From positions 62,001 to 126,000 of the forward strand of contig JAISIZ010000034.1 in the NCBI GenBank assembly GCA_031261785.1: a stretch of 64,000 nt of DNA, read 5' to 3'. The notes beneath the pieces were generated by a model. That model saw only the letters and a list, made by a program, of their open reading frames with translations, was not told the origin of the DNA and searched no databases. How positions within the stretch are numbered: position 1 is the first letter of the stretch; the number at the start of each line of letters is the position of its first letter. The stretch is from Mediterranea sp. (in: CFB group bacteria) (GTDB lineage: Bacteria > Bacteroidota > Bacteroidia > Bacteroidales > Bacteroidaceae). Shown here one piece after another: positions 19,321 to 27,818 of the stretch. Position numbers and translations under genes: made by a program.

Positions 19321-19542
19321 ACCACCTTGTTAGATGCGCCTGTTGATTTGAACTATAATATGCTGCACACCGACAAAGGTAGGGCAAGCCGGCGAGAGGG
19401 AAGTTGCTGGCGCGTCAATTGGCGTGGTAAAACGTCAAAGGGGTTGTTGTCGGGGGAGAGAGGCGATGTGGCGTTCCGGCGCGCCAACGTTGCCGAAAGC
19501 TCCGCTTGACGTTTCGACAACGCCGGAGCCGGGGCTGTCGTG
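19321..19542. other. Intergenic stretch without recognised gene
   Basis: No convincing coding frame. A 9-base inverted match AAACGTCAA/TTGACGTTT and a 7-base one GTTGTCG/CGACAAC interleave in a pseudoknot-like order near 19428-19530; function unknown. Confidence 0.4.
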
Positions 19543-21183
19543 TCAGTCGCCCGTATTGTTTTTTCGCCTCAGATAGTGCATGGGGCTTTCGCCCGTGACT
19601 TCCTTGAACACGCGATAGAAGCGGAACCGGTCCGAGAATCCGGCCTCGTCGGCAATAGCCTCGACGGAGAGGTTGTTTTTCTCGTTCTTGTCGAGCAAAA
19701 CGATGGCCGCACGCAGCCGGTAACTATTGACGAACGTGCGGAAGTTGCAACGGGCGTTGTTGTTGATGGCGGCCGACAGGTACGAACGGTTGACTTGCAG
19801 GTCGCGGCTCATCGTCTTGATGGTGAAGTCGGAACGCAAGTAAGGTTTTTCGGTCTCCATGTACTCGCGTATCTGGAGAAACAGGATCCTGTCGGTCTCC
19901 TCGTTGCGCGGATCCGGGACCTGCCGTTCCCCGCGGCGACGACTATAGAGCCAGACGAGGAATGCCGCGACCGAAAGGACGAGGAGGCAGAGCGCCGCCA
20001 CGCTCCACGTCGTCCCTCCCTCGTTCTTCGGGGATTTCACCGTCTGCCGGAAACGTTTCTCGCGGTTGGGATTGTACTCCTCGTAGAAACTGTACGAAGC
20101 CTCGAGGGCCGAATCGAGGGCCATCCGCCCTTCTTCCCGCCGGCCGACGATGAAGTCGTATTCGCTCGTGAGCAGCAAGATTTCGACCTTGTGCTTGCCG
20201 AAAGGGGAAATGCTGTTGTAGTGATTGGCCAGCCCGATGTAGTACGGTACCGAATCGAGGCGGTCGAGGTTGAGGTAGGCGTCGCCCAGGGCCGTGGCGA
20301 ACTTGCAGGCCGCGTAGAATCCGCGTCCTTTCCACTCGGCGCTCCTGACGCCCGTCTTCAGGTAAGGGATGCTCCGGGCGTAATCGCCTCGCTTGAAGTA
20401 GACATAGCCGATGTTACCCTCGGCTATGGCGTCCCATTCGTCATGAAATTCGGTGTCGGTCCCCGCGATGTAGCGTCGATGGCGGATCATGTGGAACATG
20501 TGCTCGGCGTCGTTGTAGCGTTTCTGGTTAAGGTAATAGAGGCCCGTGTAATTGTAGGCCATGGCCAGGGCGCGGGCCTCGTGCGCCGCGAGCGGATCTT
20601 GCATCACGCGCTTCATCAGCGCCACCATCTCGTCGTGGTAGCCCAGCAACCAGCATAGCTCGCCAATCTCGGCGTAGTAGTAGAGGATATAGGGAAACTC
20701 TTGCACCGAGAGCTTGTCGCTGACGCTGACGATTCGCTCGGCCACCTCGACGGCGCGCTCGAAATCTTGCCGCACCGACTTGTAGGTGTCGAAAATAACG
20801 AAGAGGATGCGCAGCTGGATGTAGGTGTGCTCGGCGCTCTCGGCGATCGCGGCCAGCTCGCCCAGCTTCCCCATGTAGGTATCGGCAGGTTCGCCTTTCA
20901 CCTCTCGCTCGTATTCGATCTCGAGCAATTCGGCTTCCAGCTCAAGATTCAAGTCGTATTTTCCAGCCTCGTGCAGCTGGTGGATCATGCGCGACCACTC
21001 GTCGGGTCGTGCCTTGTCCAACTCGAGTTCCGCGTCGTACAGCCGTGCGATGTACGACGCGTAAGGTTTTCCCGCCATTTCGACGAAAGGATTTGTTTCC
21101 AAGGCATTCAGACGCGCAAAAACAACCAATGCCAGACAAACAACTGAAAAAACTCTCCGCTTAAAGGTATGCCATCCATCCAT
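19543..21183 (-). CDS. One-piece TPR / membrane / AraC-type transcription regulator
   Basis: Seen in order: N-terminal signal-like hydrophobic segment (RVFSVVCLALVVFA), about 330 residues of TPR-like helical repeats (such as YNYTGLYYLNQKRYNDAEHM), a transmembrane segment at about residues 375-395 (WSVAALCLLVLSVAAFLVWL), and a C-terminal AraC/XylS helix-turn-helix domain containing MSRDLQVNRSYLSAAIN and ADEAGFSDRFRFYRVFKEVTGESP. The layout puts a periplasmic TPR sensor and a cytoplasmic DNA-binding domain in one 546-residue chain with no kinase. This design is known in Bacteroidota; the signal sensed here and its target genes are unknown. The nearest candidates are the MATE gene upstream or tamB downstream. 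A -7 box lies at 21245-21252. Confidence 0.85.
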   Translation of the reverse strand: MDGWHTFKRRVFSVVCLALVVFARLNALETNPFVEMAGKPYASYIARLYDAELELDKARPDEWSRMIHQLHEAGKYDLNLELEAELLEIEYEREVKGEPADTYMGKLGELAAIAESAEHTYIQLRILFVIFDTYKSVRQDFERAVEVAERIVSVSDKLSVQEFPYILYYYAEIGELCWLLGYHDEMVALMKRVMQDPLAAHEARALAMAYNYTGLYYLNQKRYNDAEHMFHMIRHRRYIAGTDTEFHDEWDAIAEGNIGYVYFKRGDYARSIPYLKTGVRSAEWKGRGFYAACKFATALGDAYLNLDRLDSVPYYIGLANHYNSISPFGKHKVEILLLTSEYDFIVGRREEGRMALDSALEASYSFYEEYNPNREKRFRQTVKSPKNEGGTTWSVAALCLLVLSVAAFLVWLYSRRRGERQVPDPRNEETDRILFLQIREYMETEKPYLRSDFTIKTMSRDLQVNRSYLSAAINNNARCNFRTFVNSYRLRAAIVLLDKNEKNNLSVEAIADEAGFSDRFRFYRVFKEVTGESPMHYLRRKNNTGD

Positions 21184-21244
21184 TTTTTTGTTTTTTTAAT
21201 CTCTCCAGAACGTTCCGTGAACTCCACGACGTACCGACCTGCCG

Positions 21245-21252
21245 CAAATATA
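21245..21252 (-). promoter_or_regulatory. -7 box of the AraC-type regulator gene
   Basis: Minus-strand TATATTTG matches TAnnTTTG exactly; it lies 61 bases before the ATG at 21183. No clear -33 box. Confidence 0.5.
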
Positions 21253-21341
21253 CGAAACAATATTCATTTCGCAGGCATCGAGAGGCGGAAAAGTTTCCTT
21301 TGGCTATATGTAGGGGCGAATGGAGGCGGGAAAAATATAGG

Positions 21342-21546
21342 GGTTTCTCCGCGTGGAGAAGTGCCCGAAAAAAAATAAAACGCGTTTCTCCTCGCGGAGA
21401 AGTGCCCAAAAAAAATAAAAACGCGTTTCTCCTCGCGGAGATGTGCCCAAAAAAAAATAAAACGCGTTTCTCCTCGCGGAGATGTGCCCAAAAAAAATAA
21501 AAACGCGTTTCTCCTCGAGGAGATGTGCCCCAAAAAATAAAATGGG
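21342..21546. repeat. 41-bp tandem repeat array B (hairpin plus A/T tract)
   Basis: TTCTCC recurs at 21345, 21386, 21427, 21468 and 21509, exactly 41 bases apart: five units. Each holds a hairpin TCTCC-(TCGC, GCGT or TCGA)-GGAGA followed on the plus strand by GTGCCC and an A-rich tract; the loop varies while the stem is kept. Read on the minus strand each unit is a stem followed, after a CGCG, by a run of T. The array starts 10 bases after the MATE stop codon on the MATE strand. Confidence 0.92.
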
Positions 21547-21556
21547 CAAATCTCCA

Positions 21557-22891
21557 TCAGTTTGTCCGCTTCCTGAATTGCCACCAGAACATCAACCCGG
21601 CGCTGGTGAGGCCGAAAGGAAAAGCGAGCCAGACGCCGACAATGCCCCACCCCAACGCGAAACCGCAGACGTAGCCCACAGGCAGGGAGATGAGGAAATA
21701 AGCGACGAAGGCGATGAGCATCATCGGCTTCACGTCGGCGATGCCGCGCAGGGCATTGGCGAAGTTGACTTGCAGGCCATCGCCAAATTGGTAGACCAGG
21801 AAGGGAAGGATGAGCGAGGCCACCATGCCCGTCACCTCGGCGCTCTCGGTGAAGAGGCTCCCGAGATATCCGCGAGACAGGAAAATGAACGCGGAGAGCG
21901 CCACCGCCGTGGCGATGATGAGGTGGAAGCCGGCCGCGGCCGAACGGCGCACGCCCACCTTGTCGCGCTGCCCGTGGAAGTTGCTCACGCGGATGGCCAC
22001 CGCCGCGCCTATGCCGTAGTAGACCATGAAGGTGAGTTGCGCGATGGTAAGCATCACTTGGTGCGAGGCCAGGGCGATGGTGCCCAGCCACCCCACCATG
22101 ATGGTGCTCAGGCTGAACGAGGCGGTCTCCATCCCCATCTGCAGGGCAACGGGCCACCCCAGGGCGTTGATCCGGCGAAAGAGGGGCCGCGACCATCCCT
22201 GGCGGAGGAAACCGAGCTTGTAGCGCCTGAACCTGCGGGCACGCGAGAAGATGAGCGCGAAGACCACCACCATCGTCACCCGCGAGAAGAGGGTGCTGAC
22301 GCCCGCGCCCAGCAATCCCAGCTCGGGCATGCCCAGCTCACCGTAGATGAGGAGATAATTGCCGACAATGTTGAGCATATTGCCGCCCAGGAGAATCCAC
22401 ATGCCGGTCCGCGTGTCGGTGATGCCGTCGGCAAACTGCTTGAAGCCGTTGAAGAGCATCACGAAGGGCAGCGAGGCGAGCGACACCAGGAAATAGGGGC
22501 GGATGAGGGGGATCAGCTCCCCGGGCTGGCCGAGCCGCCCCACGCAGAGGTAGACGACGGCCATGGCGAGCGTGAGCAGCGCCGCCACCAGCCCGTTGGC
22601 CAGCAAGCTGGCGCGCAGCGCCTGCCCGGCGGCGCCATACTGCCGGGTGCCGAAGAGGCTGCCCACCACGGGGGTCAGCCCGTACGAGAAACCCGTGCCG
22701 AAAAGTATGACGAGGTTGAAGAGGTTGTTGACGAAAGAGGCCGCCCCCAGCTCGGGCGTGCTGTGGCGCCCTATCATCAGCGTGTCGGCGAAGCCGAGCA
22801 CGATGAGACCCAGCTGTCCCACGACGATGGGCAGGCCCAGCTTGACGAGCGAGTGGTAGTGCGGCCGGTATGCGCTGAAAGCGTAGCTCAT
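21557..22891 (-). CDS. MATE family multidrug efflux protein
   Basis: Inner-membrane antiporter exporting cationic drugs or metabolites in exchange for sodium or protons. Seen: 444 residues with about 12 hydrophobic segments, the N-terminal LGLPIVVGQLGLIVLGFADT block and an internal repeat (LGWPVALQMGMETASFSLST) typical of the two-lobed MATE fold. The start overlaps the M16 peptidase stop by 4 bases, so it ends the operon tetR-fabG-rluA-ppi-M16-MATE. NorM is the nearest named type, but substrate is not readable from sequence. A possible link to the TetR at the operon head is inference only. Confidence 0.9.
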   Translation of the reverse strand: MSYAFSAYRPHYHSLVKLGLPIVVGQLGLIVLGFADTLMIGRHSTPELGAASFVNNLFNLVILFGTGFSYGLTPVVGSLFGTRQYGAAGQALRASLLANGLVAALLTLAMAVVYLCVGRLGQPGELIPLIRPYFLVSLASLPFVMLFNGFKQFADGITDTRTGMWILLGGNMLNIVGNYLLIYGELGMPELGLLGAGVSTLFSRVTMVVVFALIFSRARRFRRYKLGFLRQGWSRPLFRRINALGWPVALQMGMETASFSLSTIMVGWLGTIALASHQVMLTIAQLTFMVYYGIGAAVAIRVSNFHGQRDKVGVRRSAAAGFHLIIATAVALSAFIFLSRGYLGSLFTESAEVTGMVASLILPFLVYQFGDGLQVNFANALRGIADVKPMMLIAFVAYFLISLPVGYVCGFALGWGIVGVWLAFPFGLTSAGLMFWWQFRKRTN

Positions 22892-24120
22892 CGCCGCTTG
22901 TAATAGAGCACCGACGCGTTGGAGGGTCGAAACGCCGAGCGGGCCGCGTCGCGCAACCGCGCGGAGGTGACGGCACGGTAGCGGCCAACCTCCCCGTTCA
23001 GGTCCTCTGCCTGCCCCAACAGCTCGAACCAGGCAAGGTTGGTGGCCACGTTGAGGTAGTTGATGTTGCCAAAAATCTGGGTGGACTCGAATTTGTTCTT
23101 CACCTTCTCGAGTTCCTCCTCGCCCACCAGGTCGGCACGGAGCGCCTCGAGTTCCTCGACCACAGCCGCTTCGCCCCGCTCCAGGGAGACGCCGGGGGCG
23201 GGGTTGCCGGTAATCTGCAACAATCCCGGGTCGACGCTCCCCGTGACGTAGGCGTTAAGGCTGGTGAAGAGCTTCCGTTCCTTCACCAGCCGACGGGTGA
23301 GCCGGCTGGAGCTTCCGTTGCTCAGCACGTCGGAGAGGATGTCGTAGGCGTAGTAGTCGGGCGAGCGGTGTCCGCAGATGTGATAGGCCATGAAGAGGGC
23401 GTCGAGCGGTACGTCGCGCTCCACGGTGAGCCTCCGCTCGGCCGTCTGCTCGGGTTCGGCGGGCAGCCGGGGATGGGGCACGTCGCGCCGGGGTATGGGC
23501 GCGAACCATTTCTCGGTCAGCTCCACGGCCTCGTCGAACGCGATGTTGCCGGTCACGGCGAGTATGGCGTTGTTGGGCGCGTAGAAATGGAAGAAGAAGT
23601 CTTTCACCTCCTCGAGCGTGGCATTGGCGATGTGCGACAGCTCCTTGCCTATGGTGGGCCAGCGGTAGGGATGCACGCGGTAGGCCAGCGGTCGCAGGAT
23701 GTGTCCCACGTCGCCATACGGCTGGTTGAGGCAACGCTGCTTGAACTCCTCCATCACCACGCCGCGCTGTACCTCGAGGCTTCGCTCGCTGAAGTCGAGG
23801 CTCAACATGCGGTCGGACTCGAGCCAGAAGGCGGTCTCGACGTTCTGCCGGGGCACGGTGAGGTAGTAGTTGGTGATGTCGTTGTTGGTCCAGGCGTTGT
23901 TTTCGCCTCCCGCGAGCTGGAGGGGCTTGTCGTAGTCGGGAATGTTGGCCGACCCTCCGAACATGAGGTGTTCGAAGAGATGCGCGAAGCCGGTGTGCTC
24001 GGGATTCTCGTCGCGCGCGCCTACCTTATATAATATGTTCAGCGCCACCATCCGCGTGCTCTCGTCGCGCGTGTGCACCAGGCGCAGCCCGTTGTCGAGC
24101 GAATGCCTGTTGATCTTCAT
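22888..24120 (-). CDS. M16 family zinc peptidase (insulinase/processing-peptidase type)
   Basis: Zinc metallopeptidase that degrades peptides in a closed chamber. Seen: inverted zinc motif HLFEH at residues 47-51 (His47, Glu50, His51), GGENNAWTNNDITNYY substrate-groove block, and the downstream glutamate of VQRGVVMEEF that completes the zinc site. At 410 residues it is the half-size form, with an active N domain and one following domain, so it may dimerise with itself or another M16 chain. No signal peptide is apparent, suggesting a cytoplasmic site. Overlaps both neighbours by 4 bases, so it is coupled to the PPIase and MATE genes. Confidence 0.9.
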   Translation of the reverse strand: MKINRHSLDNGLRLVHTRDESTRMVALNILYKVGARDENPEHTGFAHLFEHLMFGGSANIPDYDKPLQLAGGENNAWTNNDITNYYLTVPRQNVETAFWLESDRMLSLDFSERSLEVQRGVVMEEFKQRCLNQPYGDVGHILRPLAYRVHPYRWPTIGKELSHIANATLEEVKDFFFHFYAPNNAILAVTGNIAFDEAVELTEKWFAPIPRRDVPHPRLPAEPEQTAERRLTVERDVPLDALFMAYHICGHRSPDYYAYDILSDVLSNGSSSRLTRRLVKERKLFTSLNAYVTGSVDPGLLQITGNPAPGVSLERGEAAVVEELEALRADLVGEEELEKVKNKFESTQIFGNINYLNVATNLAWFELLGQAEDLNGEVGRYRAVTSARLRDAARSAFRPSNASVLYYKRR

Positions 24121-24953
24121 TCCACCGTCATTTTAAGGATCTTCACGTCCTCCTCGGGGCGGTCTATCCAGTCGGTCTTCACCCGCTGTATGCTGTCCAC
24201 GACGTCCATGCCGCTCACCACCTCGCCAAACACGGTGTACTCGCCATCGAGGTGCGGGGCGCCTCCCAGGGTGGTGTATGCCTCCAGTTGCTCGGGGGTG
24301 AACTTGTACTCGGGCAGGGTAGCGACCATTTCTTCGGCCTGGAGAAAGAGTTTCAGCTGCATGGAGTTAAGGCTGTCCTGGTCCTTCGCCTTTTGCAGGC
24401 GGAGTACCTCCTTTATGTTTTTCTGCATCAGCTCGTTGTAGGCGCGGTTGACCATGTTCCCGTTCAGCGGCTTCTCCATGCCCATGAGGGTGGAATCGTT
24501 GTACACCTGGCCGGTGACGATGTAGAACTGGCAGCCCGAGGATTCTTTCTTCGGGTTCGAGTCGTCGCCCTCTCGGGCGGCCGACAGCGCCCCTCTCTTG
24601 TGGAAATACTTGGGATATACAAATTCGGAGCGGATGGTGTAGCCCACGCCGCCGAAGCCCAGCATCTTGCCCTTGGGCGCATTTTTCGAGTTGGGGTCGC
24701 CCGCCTGAATCATGAAATCCTTAATGACGCGGTGGAAGAGCGTCCCCTCGTAGGTGCTATCCTTCGCCAGCTTGACGAAATTGTCGCGATGCAGGGGCGT
24801 CTCGTTGTACAGCTTGACGGTGATGTCGCCCACCGACGTCTCGATCTTCACCAATGTCTCTTTGTCCATTTCCTTGTTCTTTTGGGTGCCGCCCTGGCAG
24901 GCCGTCAGCCCGGCCAGCGACACGGTTAATAACGCGAATACGATTTTTTTCAT
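24117..24953 (-). CDS. Cyclophilin-type peptidyl-prolyl isomerase, lipoprotein
   Basis: Catalyses cis-trans isomerisation at proline; the lipid anchor places it in the cell envelope. Seen: signal peptide with lipobox GLTAC (Cys19), then a cyclophilin domain with TSVGDITVKLY, LFHRVIKDFMIQAGDP (catalytic Arg, Phe and Gln) and SSGCQFYIVTG. A mid-domain insertion of about 80 residues rich in Lys, Gln and Leu follows Gly-Gln-Val-Tyr before the conserved FGEVVSGMDVVDSIQ. Length 278. The insertion is common in Bacteroidota cyclophilins. It overlaps the following M16 gene by 4 bases and lies 12 bases after rluA. Confidence 0.92.
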   Translation of the reverse strand: MKKIVFALLTVSLAGLTACQGGTQKNKEMDKETLVKIETSVGDITVKLYNETPLHRDNFVKLAKDSTYEGTLFHRVIKDFMIQAGDPNSKNAPKGKMLGFGGVGYTIRSEFVYPKYFHKRGALSAAREGDDSNPKKESSGCQFYIVTGQVYNDSTLMGMEKPLNGNMVNRAYNELMQKNIKEVLRLQKAKDQDSLNSMQLKLFLQAEEMVATLPEYKFTPEQLEAYTTLGGAPHLDGEYTVFGEVVSGMDVVDSIQRVKTDWIDRPEEDVKILKMTVE

Positions 24954-24965
24954 AATCTTTTTTTT

Positions 24966-25676
24966 TTAATCGGCGAGGTTGCCGATAGCTCCCTCGCCTT
25001 CTTGTTGACTTACACTAAACAGGCTCCATGGTTTTCCTTCGGGCGGCGGCGCCACCACTTCCACCAGCTCCTTGGAGACGGGGTGGACGAAGCGCATCAT
25101 GCGGGCGTGCAGGCTGATGCCTCCGTCGGGATTCGAGCGCGGCGAGCCGTACTTGAGGTCGCCCTTGATGGGGCATCCTATCTTGGCCAGCTGGCAGCGT
25201 ATCTGGTGGTGCCGGCCGGTCAGCAGGTCCACCTCCAGCAGGTAATAGTTTTCCGAGCGGCCCGCCAGGCGGTAGCGCAGCACGGCTTTCTTGCCGCCCG
25301 GCACTTCCCGGTCGTAGGCGTAGCTCTTGTTCTGGCGTTCGTTGCGCACCAGGTAGTGGGTCAGCTCGGCTTCCGTCTCGGCGGGGAGACTCTTCACCAC
25401 GGCCCAATAGGTTTTCCGCACCTCGCCCAACCTGAACATCTCGTTGAGCCTCGCCAGCGCCTTGCTCGTCTTGGCGAACAACACGAGACCGCTCACGGGA
25501 CGGTCCAGCCGGTGCACGACACCGATAAAGACGTTACCGGGCTTCCGGTACTTCTCCTTCAGGTACTGCTTGATGGTCTCCGAAAGGGGTACGTCGCCCG
25601 TCTTGTCGGCCTGGACAATCTCGGAAGCGGTCTTGTTGACGATGATGAGGTGGTTGTCTTCGTAAACGACAGTCAT
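24966..25676 (-). CDS. RluA-family RNA pseudouridine synthase
   Basis: Converts uridine to pseudouridine in rRNA or tRNA. Seen: VVYEDNHLIIVNK at the N-terminus and the catalytic motif HRLDRPVSGL (Asp58 region), GEVRKTYWAVV, and LLTGRHHQIRCQLA, all in the usual order. Length 236 is short because there is no N-terminal S4 domain, as in RluA and TruC-like members. The target position cannot be assigned. Sits in the tetR-fabG-rluA-ppi-M16-MATE operon with 9 bases to fabG and 12 to the isomerase. Confidence 0.93.
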   Translation of the reverse strand: MTVVYEDNHLIIVNKTASEIVQADKTGDVPLSETIKQYLKEKYRKPGNVFIGVVHRLDRPVSGLVLFAKTSKALARLNEMFRLGEVRKTYWAVVKSLPAETEAELTHYLVRNERQNKSYAYDREVPGGKKAVLRYRLAGRSENYYLLEVDLLTGRHHQIRCQLAKIGCPIKGDLKYGSPRSNPDGGISLHARMMRFVHPVSKELVEVVAPPPEGKPWSLFSVSQQEGEGAIGNLAD

Positions 25677-25685
25677 TCGGCTTCG

Positions 25686-26432
25686 TCACATATTCATGCC
25701 ACCATCCACCTGGATCACTTGACCCGACACGTACGACGACAGGTCGGAGGCGAGGAACGTGGCGACGTTGGCCACATCCTCGGGTGTTCCGCCGCGCCTC
25801 AGGGGAATCTTCTTGGCCCATTCGGCCCTGACCTCGTCGGAGAGCGCGGCCGTCATGTCCGTCAGGATGAAGCCCGGCGCGATGGCGTTGGCCCGTATGC
25901 CCCGCGAGCCCAGCTCCTGGGCGATGGATTTGGCCAGGGCGATCATTCCGGCCTTGGAGGCGGCGTAGTTGGCCTGGCCGGCATTGCCATGCACGCCCAC
26001 CACGGACGCCATGTTGATGATGCTCCCGGCCTTCTGCCGCATCATGACGGGCGTGCAGGCGTGGATGAAGTTGAACGCCGACTTGAGGTTGACGTTGATG
26101 ACCATGTCCCATTGCTGTTCGCTCATGCGCATCATCAGCCCGTCGCGGGTGATACCGGCGTTGTTCACCAGGATGTCGATGCGTCCGAAATCGGCGTGTA
26201 TCTGTCCCACGACTTTCTCGGTGTCCTCGAAATTGGCCGCGTTGGAGGCGTATCCCTTGGCTTTCACGCCCATGGCCTCTATCTCCTTCACGGTCGCTTC
26301 CGCGTTGTCGTCGATAAGGAGGTCCGTGAACGCGATGTTCGCGCCTTCGGCGGCGAATTTCAGGGCGATGGCCTTGCCAATGCCGCGGGCGGCGCCTGTC
26401 ACCAGGGCCGTTTTACCGTCTAATAATCCCAT
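25686..26432 (-). CDS. fabG: 3-oxoacyl-[acyl-carrier-protein] reductase FabG
   Basis: NADPH-dependent reduction of 3-oxoacyl-ACP in type II fatty acid synthesis. Seen: short-chain dehydrogenase fold with TGAARGIGKA cofactor motif at residues 12-21, NNAG at about 88-91, catalytic Ser and Tyr-x3-Lys (YAASKAG), and a C-terminal YVSGQVIQVDGGMNM typical of FabG. Length 248. It follows tetR by 20 bases. FabG sequences are hard to separate from other SDRs, but the end motif and length make this a firm call. Confidence 0.93.
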   Translation of the reverse strand: MGLLDGKTALVTGAARGIGKAIALKFAAEGANIAFTDLLIDDNAEATVKEIEAMGVKAKGYASNAANFEDTEKVVGQIHADFGRIDILVNNAGITRDGLMMRMSEQQWDMVINVNLKSAFNFIHACTPVMMRQKAGSIINMASVVGVHGNAGQANYAASKAGMIALAKSIAQELGSRGIRANAIAPGFILTDMTAALSDEVRAEWAKKIPLRRGGTPEDVANVATFLASDLSSYVSGQVIQVDGGMNM

Positions 26433-26452
26433 ATTGCAAAAAAGTTATTTAA

Positions 26453-27043
26453 TTAAATGTTTTTTCTACGCAACGCGCCAAACACGATGTTGGTCACGTA
26501 CTTGTCTTTCGTTTCTTCGTCGAGATCGGCGCCTATGTGCCCGCGTATGTAGGGAACCTCGATGCCCTTGAGGCAATAGTGCACCAGCTCGGCGGTCATG
26601 TCGACGTCGTCGATTTCGAACACACCTTTCTCTTGCCCTTCTTGCAGCACGGCCTTGAAGAGCTGCATCTCCTTGGCGTCGAATTTCTTGCGCACTTTCT
26701 CTACGCGCCAGATGTCGCGGAAGAAGTTGCCGCGCAGCGTGCCATTGCGATATACGGCCTCTTTCACGGCGTCGAGCCGGGTGTATATCAGCTCAATGAT
26801 CTTCGCGTCGGGCGAAATCTCCTTTTCGGCCACTTGCTTCATCACTTCCGACAGGATATCCAGCTCCGACTCCACCACGGCGAGGTAGATCTCTTCTTTG
26901 CTTTTAAAGTAGGTGTAAAGCGTGCGCCTCCCCTTTTTAGAAGCAATGGCGATATCGTTCATGGTCGTGCTCTCGACGCCTTCTTTAGCGAAAAGCTGGC
27001 GGGCGACATCCACCAATTTGGCCTTAGTTCTCGATACGGTCAT
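26453..27043 (-). CDS. TetR/AcrR-family transcription regulator
   Basis: DNA-binding repressor with a variable ligand domain. Seen: N-terminal helix-turn-helix at residues 8-55 (VDVARQLFAKEGVESTTMNDIA then KGRRTLYTYFKSKEEIY), followed by an all-helical ligand-binding region to residue 196. It opens the operon that holds fabG and a MATE exporter. Autoregulation and control of fabG are plausible because lipid-linked TetR regulators such as FabR-like proteins exist, but the ligand is unknown. In Bacteroidales a TetR gene next to fabG is, as I recall, a common arrangement. Confidence 0.92.
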   Translation of the reverse strand: MTVSRTKAKLVDVARQLFAKEGVESTTMNDIAIASKKGRRTLYTYFKSKEEIYLAVVESELDILSEVMKQVAEKEISPDAKIIELIYTRLDAVKEAVYRNGTLRGNFFRDIWRVEKVRKKFDAKEMQLFKAVLQEGQEKGVFEIDDVDMTAELVHYCLKGIEVPYIRGHIGADLDEETKDKYVTNIVFGALRRKNI

Positions 27044-27077
27044 AGGTCCTATATTGCACAGGTTTGAATATTTTGAG

Positions 27078-27108
27078 CAAAAGTATATCTTTTCTTCCTA
27101 CCGCACAA
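27078..27108 (-). promoter_or_regulatory. Promoter of the tetR-fabG-rluA-ppi-M16-MATE operon
   Basis: Minus strand: -33 TTG at 27106-27108, a 20-base spacer, and -7 TACTTTTG at 27078-27085, which fits TAnnTTTG. The ATG at 27043 is 34 bases downstream of the -7 box. Confidence 0.65.
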
Positions 27109-27471
27109 GAAAAAAAGGGAGAATAATTACATCCCGGCCGTTTTCCCCCGGTTTATTGCCTCTCTCGACGCCCCACCGTTACAGAAATCTCCCGGGCGGA
27201 TCGCACCAATCCTCTGAGTCCAACCGATTGATAAATACCTTCGCTCCATCGCGATAGTGTCGCGAGAAGATTTGAGGCCATAGCCCATCAACCCGATGGA
27301 GAAAACGGATCTCCGCGCGATAAAGAACGCGTGCCGAATCAGACAGCATAGCCATACGACCGGCCCTACGGCGACCTGTAGCGAGGCGGCCCGAAACGGC
27401 TGTTTATATCATTTTATAGTTTATTATGGATTAAATTCGGGCGTTTATAATAAAATTTTGGTAATTTCGTG
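27109..27471. other. Intergenic stretch without recognised gene
   Basis: Separates divergent tetR and oadG. I see no coding frame with family resemblance and no strong hairpin. Base composition falls toward AT in the last 70 bases, as expected before a promoter. Confidence 0.4.
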
Positions 27472-27479
27472 CACTTTTA
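27472..27479 (+). promoter_or_regulatory. -7 box of the oadGAB operon (TTCG variant)
   Basis: TAATTTCG, one base from TAnnTTTG, 35 bases before ATG 27515; the surrounding sequence is AT-rich. The -33 element is not clear. Confidence 0.4.
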
Positions 27480-27514
27480 TAGCAAATCACTCAAATTACT
27501 AACAATTTATTATA

Positions 27515-27775
27515 ATGAAGAACGTCGAAACAGCACTTATGCTCATGGTAGTCGGTATGGCTACCGTATTCCTTATCCTCGTGATAGTCATTTATTTAGG
27601 AAAACTACTCATCTCCCTCGTTAACAAGTACGCCCCCGAAGAAGTGGTGCCTGTGAAACAAAGGGCATCGCCAAGCCCGGCTCCCATACCGGGAAACATC
27701 ATGGCCGCCATAGCCGCCGCCGTGAACGTGGTGACGCACAACAAAGGACGAGTGTCCAAAGTAGAGAAACGATAA
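27515..27775 (+). CDS. oadG: OadG-like gamma subunit of a sodium-pumping decarboxylase
   Basis: Small membrane subunit that holds the alpha and beta subunits together. Seen: 86 residues with one N-terminal transmembrane segment at about 8-32 (ALMLMVVGMATVFLILVIVI), followed by a Lys, Pro and Ala-rich soluble tail. The hydrophobic motif GMATVFLIL is characteristic of OadG. First gene of the operon oadG-oadA-oadB; the alpha gene starts 43 bases downstream. Sequence alone does not tell an oxaloacetate pump from a methylmalonyl-CoA one. Confidence 0.85.
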   Translation: MKNVETALMLMVVGMATVFLILVIVIYLGKLLISLVNKYAPEEVVPVKQRASPSPAPIPGNIMAAIAAAVNVVTHNKGRVSKVEKR

Positions 27776-27818
27776 ACAACAATCAAAGAAAGTATGTCTA
27801 TATATAAATAAGGTATAT

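Noticed and set aside
21342-21546. CRISPR array
   Set aside because: The units are contiguous 41-bp repeats without unique spacers, and no cas gene is near. The same holds for 1132-1267 and 48102-48359.
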